A stretch of 64,000 bases of DNA from Spirochaetae bacterium HGW-Spirochaetae-2 (lineage in GTDB: Bacteria; Spirochaetota; Spirochaetia; Sphaerochaetales; Sphaerochaetaceae): positions 1 through 64,000 of the forward strand of contig PGXW01000013.1 of assembly GCA_002839355.1 (NCBI GenBank), given 5' to 3'. The notes below the pieces were generated by a model that saw only the letters and a list, made by a program, of their open reading frames with translations, was not told where the DNA came from and ran no database searches. Positions 61,862-64,000 of this stretch are shown here, piece after piece. How positions within the stretch are numbered: the first letter of the stretch is position 1; each line of letters opens with the position of its first letter. The translations under genes were made by a program, and so were the position numbers.

Positions 61862-62803
61862 TCACTTGAATCGCGGGAAGTGCTCGCCTTTGACCGTTCC
61901 AGGTTTCAAGTTGAGCGCATTCGCCTTTCCGCAGGCAATTCCCATGGAGACACAGGCTTCCATGGGAAGTCCTTCGCTGATGCCATAAGCCAAACCGGCG
62001 GTAAAAGAGTCTCCGCAGCCGATGGTATTGACCGGAACCACCGCGTCGACTCTCCTCTCATCGATTGTTCCTCCATGACAGGTAAATACCGAGCGCGCCC
62101 CTTGGGTAAGGACGGTGGTGACCCCATATGTCTGCTCAAGCTCCAGCATCCGCTCTTTCACGGCATCCAGGATGCTGGATTCGGTCGCGTGTTCCTTGAA
62201 CGTTTCCTTTGGGAATAGGGTTTCGGAAAACTCCTTCAAGTTCGGTTTGATCACAGCCGGACGGTATTCCAGCGAGTTCAGCAGATCATCTCCCCGGACA
62301 TCCAGGACTATCTTCTTACCCAGTGCCGCCGCTGTCCGTACCATCCATGGAATGATATCGTCGGAATATCCGGAGGCCTTGGTTCCGCTTATGGTCACGA
62401 TCCCCACATCCTTCACCAGCTCGGCATACTGGTCCCGCAACAGGCTGTCGGTTTCCCCGCATACGGGTACCGCCTCCTCGACGATTTCCGTCACCGTGTG
62501 GTGTTCCTGGTTTATCAGGGTGTAGCAAAGCCTGATCTCACTCTTGGAGTCGACGATATGTACCTGTACGCCATCTTCGGCCAACATGGAGGCGAAGGTA
62601 TCCCTGAACAGTCCTCCCCCGTGGGTCAGGTGGATGGTCCGGGCTCCCAGTTCGGTAAGGACCCGAGCGGTATTGGCTCCCTTCCCCGCAACACTGAACA
62701 GGTAGTTCCCGCTACGGTTGACTTCATTTTCCCAAAGATGTTCGAGGACGATTGTCTTTTGCATGACAGGATTCAAGCCTACAGCCAATATCTTTTGTAA
62801 CAT
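61862..62803 (-). CDS. PfkB family sugar kinase (1-phosphofructokinase/tagatose-6-phosphate kinase-like)
   Basis: 313 residues. LAVGLNPVMQKTIVL and AGKGANTARVLTELG are the N-terminal PfkB signature of the FruK/LacC branch. The catalytic Asp is in VNTIGCGDSFTAGLAYG; Cys replaces the usual Ala/Ser in G-x-G-D, a tolerated variation. It phosphorylates a sugar phosphate, probably to a bisphosphate. It is 9 bp downstream of the AraC-type regulator, so the two are likely cotranscribed. Confidence 0.92.
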   Translation of the reverse strand: MLQKILAVGLNPVMQKTIVLEHLWENEVNRSGNYLFSVAGKGANTARVLTELGARTIHLTHGGGLFRDTFASMLAEDGVQVHIVDSKSEIRLCYTLINQEHHTVTEIVEEAVPVCGETDSLLRDQYAELVKDVGIVTISGTKASGYSDDIIPWMVRTAAALGKKIVLDVRGDDLLNSLEYRPAVIKPNLKEFSETLFPKETFKEHATESSILDAVKERMLELEQTYGVTTVLTQGARSVFTCHGGTIDERRVDAVVPVNTIGCGDSFTAGLAYGISEGLPMEACVSMGIACGKANALNLKPGTVKGEHFPRFK

Positions 62804-62812
62804 GTCGGACCC

Positions 62813-64000
62813 TTATTCGTGGTGAAATTCGTTCTGGTATTCCTTGGGAGTCTTTCCCACGGCCTTCTTGAAAATATAATTGAAATACGATGAGGAGTTA
62901 TACCCCACATCGGCCGCAATGGCGGAAATTTTCATCTGATGGTTTTCCTGCAGGATTGTCTTGGCCTTGTCCAAACGCAGTTGGGTGATGTAATCGATAT
63001 AGGTCCTGCCATAGGCCCTCTTGCACAGTCTGCTGAAATATGCGGGAGTCAGTCCCAAATATTCGGATACTATCTCCAGCGAAAGCAATGGATCATCGAA
63101 ATGTGCCATGATATACGCCTTGGCCTTGTCCATGAGGTCGATCCCGGTATGGTCATCACGGGTCGCGAACTGACTGGTGATCGTCCTGCAGGCCCACGAT
63201 ATCTTGGTGAACAACTCTTCGATGCTCTTGAGATTGCTGTAGCGGTACAGTGTCATGAGATCCGGAAAGAACTTTCGGACCGGAATACCCAGCTCGTCAC
63301 CAGCCGAGAGAACGCAAATCAATACATTCCGCAGTAGTCCCTGTTTGTACTCGATACTCTTGTCTTCGTAGGAGATCTCCTTTTCCAGCGATTTCAAGTA
63401 TGCATCCAAGGGTGCCCGGTCACTCTGGGAAAGCAGATCGTAGAGTTGTTTGGTAGTGTCGTGGATCGGAAGCGGGATAGTGTTCGATTCGGAGCTGTCG
63501 GTTTTTTGGCGTACGTTGAATCCAGAGATCATCGAGAACAATGCATGGGTCTTGGCCTTGCGATATGAGAATGATAGGTCTCCCAAAGAATGGACAAGCT
63601 CACCGACTCCGACACCCAACAGGGAGAATTCAGACAGGGAATCCATGGCAAGCTTCAAATCCGCCATGAACCCGAGGGTGTTGAACGAGGGCTTGTCGGC
63701 AGACATGACGATAGTGATGTCGGTATAGAATATTTCATTGGGAAAGAAGAACAGGCTTTCCAGCTGCAACGCGTGTTTTTTCAGGTAGGGGTTGAGTACC
63801 TTTTTCAAGGTCACATACAGATTGTTGCTTTCAATGGGCGTCCGGATTTCGGAATAGAGGACAACAGGGACATGGGGAGAGTCTTTCCGCGTATACTCGT
63901 GGAGCTGCAGTCCCCGCTCTATATCTTCATCGGACAGGGTGCCGAACAACAGGTCCCTGAAGAAATCGTCCAATAGGGTTTGGCGATACTCGTCGTAAAA
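62813..64000 (-). CDS. AraC family transcriptional regulator (5' end outside the window)
   Basis: At least 395 residues; the frame stays open to the window edge, so the N-terminus is missing. The C-terminal AraC helix-turn-helix pair reads YISQL-type LDKAKTILQENHQMKISAIAADVG then SSSYFNYIFKKAVGKTPKEYQNEF. The preceding 250 residues resemble the long linker domain of YesN-like response regulators, so a receiver domain may lie upstream. It probably controls the adjacent PfkB kinase gene. A TTG at 63973 could be taken as a start, but nothing supports it. Confidence 0.9.
   Translation of the reverse strand, partial: FYDEYRQTLLDDFFRDLLFGTLSDEDIERGLQLHEYTRKDSPHVPVVLYSEIRTPIESNNLYVTLKKVLNPYLKKHALQLESLFFFPNEIFYTDITIVMSADKPSFNTLGFMADLKLAMDSLSEFSLLGVGVGELVHSLGDLSFSYRKAKTHALFSMISGFNVRQKTDSSESNTIPLPIHDTTKQLYDLLSQSDRAPLDAYLKSLEKEISYEDKSIEYKQGLLRNVLICVLSAGDELGIPVRKFFPDLMTLYRYSNLKSIEELFTKISWACRTITSQFATRDDHTGIDLMDKAKAYIMAHFDDPLLSLEIVSEYLGLTPAYFSRLCKRAYGRTYIDYITQLRLDKAKTILQENHQMKISAIAADVGYNSSSYFNYIFKKAVGKTPKEYQNEFHHE

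Overview
The window reads as a chromosomal segment of a fermentative, sugar- and nucleobase-scavenging spirochaete. A Sphaerochaeta-like bacterium is my best guess. This is an inference from gene content: pyruvate formate-lyase with an FNR-type regulator, GTP-dependent PEP carboxykinase, two complete BMP-family ABC importers, and binding-protein leaders ending in FAQGAAE or FAGGASE. There is no rRNA, phage, insertion sequence or CRISPR array. Two tRNA-Ala genes (anticodons CGC and GGC) are present, both on the minus strand.

Layout. 0-4.3 kb: a LysR regulator divergent from a YeiH-type transporter, a CBS protein, an AEC carrier and an FNR/CRP regulator. 4.4-9 kb: pflB-pflA behind a perfect TGTGA-N6-TCACA box, then a ketopantoate-reductase-like protein and a guanine-deaminase-like protein. 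9-10.6 kb: a lone L-arabinose isomerase with a LacI-type operator. 11.2-18 kb: a MerR regulator, a BMP-type ABC importer and an amidohydrolase (purine or aminotriazine deaminase class), apparently run from a 19-bp-spacer MerR-type promoter. 18-20 kb: a membrane GGDEF-EAL protein. 20.2-24.3 kb: a UgpA/UgpE/UgpB-like importer without an ATPase, plus a TIM-barrel epimerase. 24.2-29.5 kb: MerR, aminotransferase, dicarboxylate symporter, PH-like protein, a broken Asp/Glu racemase and a HAD phosphatase. 29.7-30.1 kb: a structured repeat and a tRNA. 30.2-37.6 kb: Asp-semialdehyde dehydrogenase, a small outer-membrane-like protein, U32 peptidase/RlhA-like protein, a GPH sugar symporter and PEPCK. 37.7-46.6 kb: reductase, M20 peptidase, uracil/xanthine permease, RNase D-like exonuclease, a fused xanthine dehydrogenase-like protein and an AlkZ-like protein. 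46.6-51.4 kb: a second BMP importer. 51.7-64 kb: a carbohydrate gene cluster.

Two themes stand out. The first is nucleobase use: GuaD-like deaminase, amidohydrolase, xanthine dehydrogenase-like enzyme, NCS2 permease and two BMP importers. The second is the 51.7-62.8 kb cluster: an AroE-like dehydrogenase, cupin phosphoglucose isomerase, 2-hydroxyacid dehydrogenase, KDPG-type aldolase, UlaG-like metallohydrolase and GntR regulator in one operon; a fucose-isomerase-like protein; and a Gfo/Idh - Zn-ADH - FGGY kinase operon. The two plus-strand operons share an operator-like motif. No sugar-acid dehydratase is present. This combination is my best candidate for an undescribed catabolic pathway, possibly for a cyclitol or unusual sugar acid.

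Start sites were chosen by ribosome-binding sites. Several genes lack one and have a promoter placed so that the mRNA would be leaderless.
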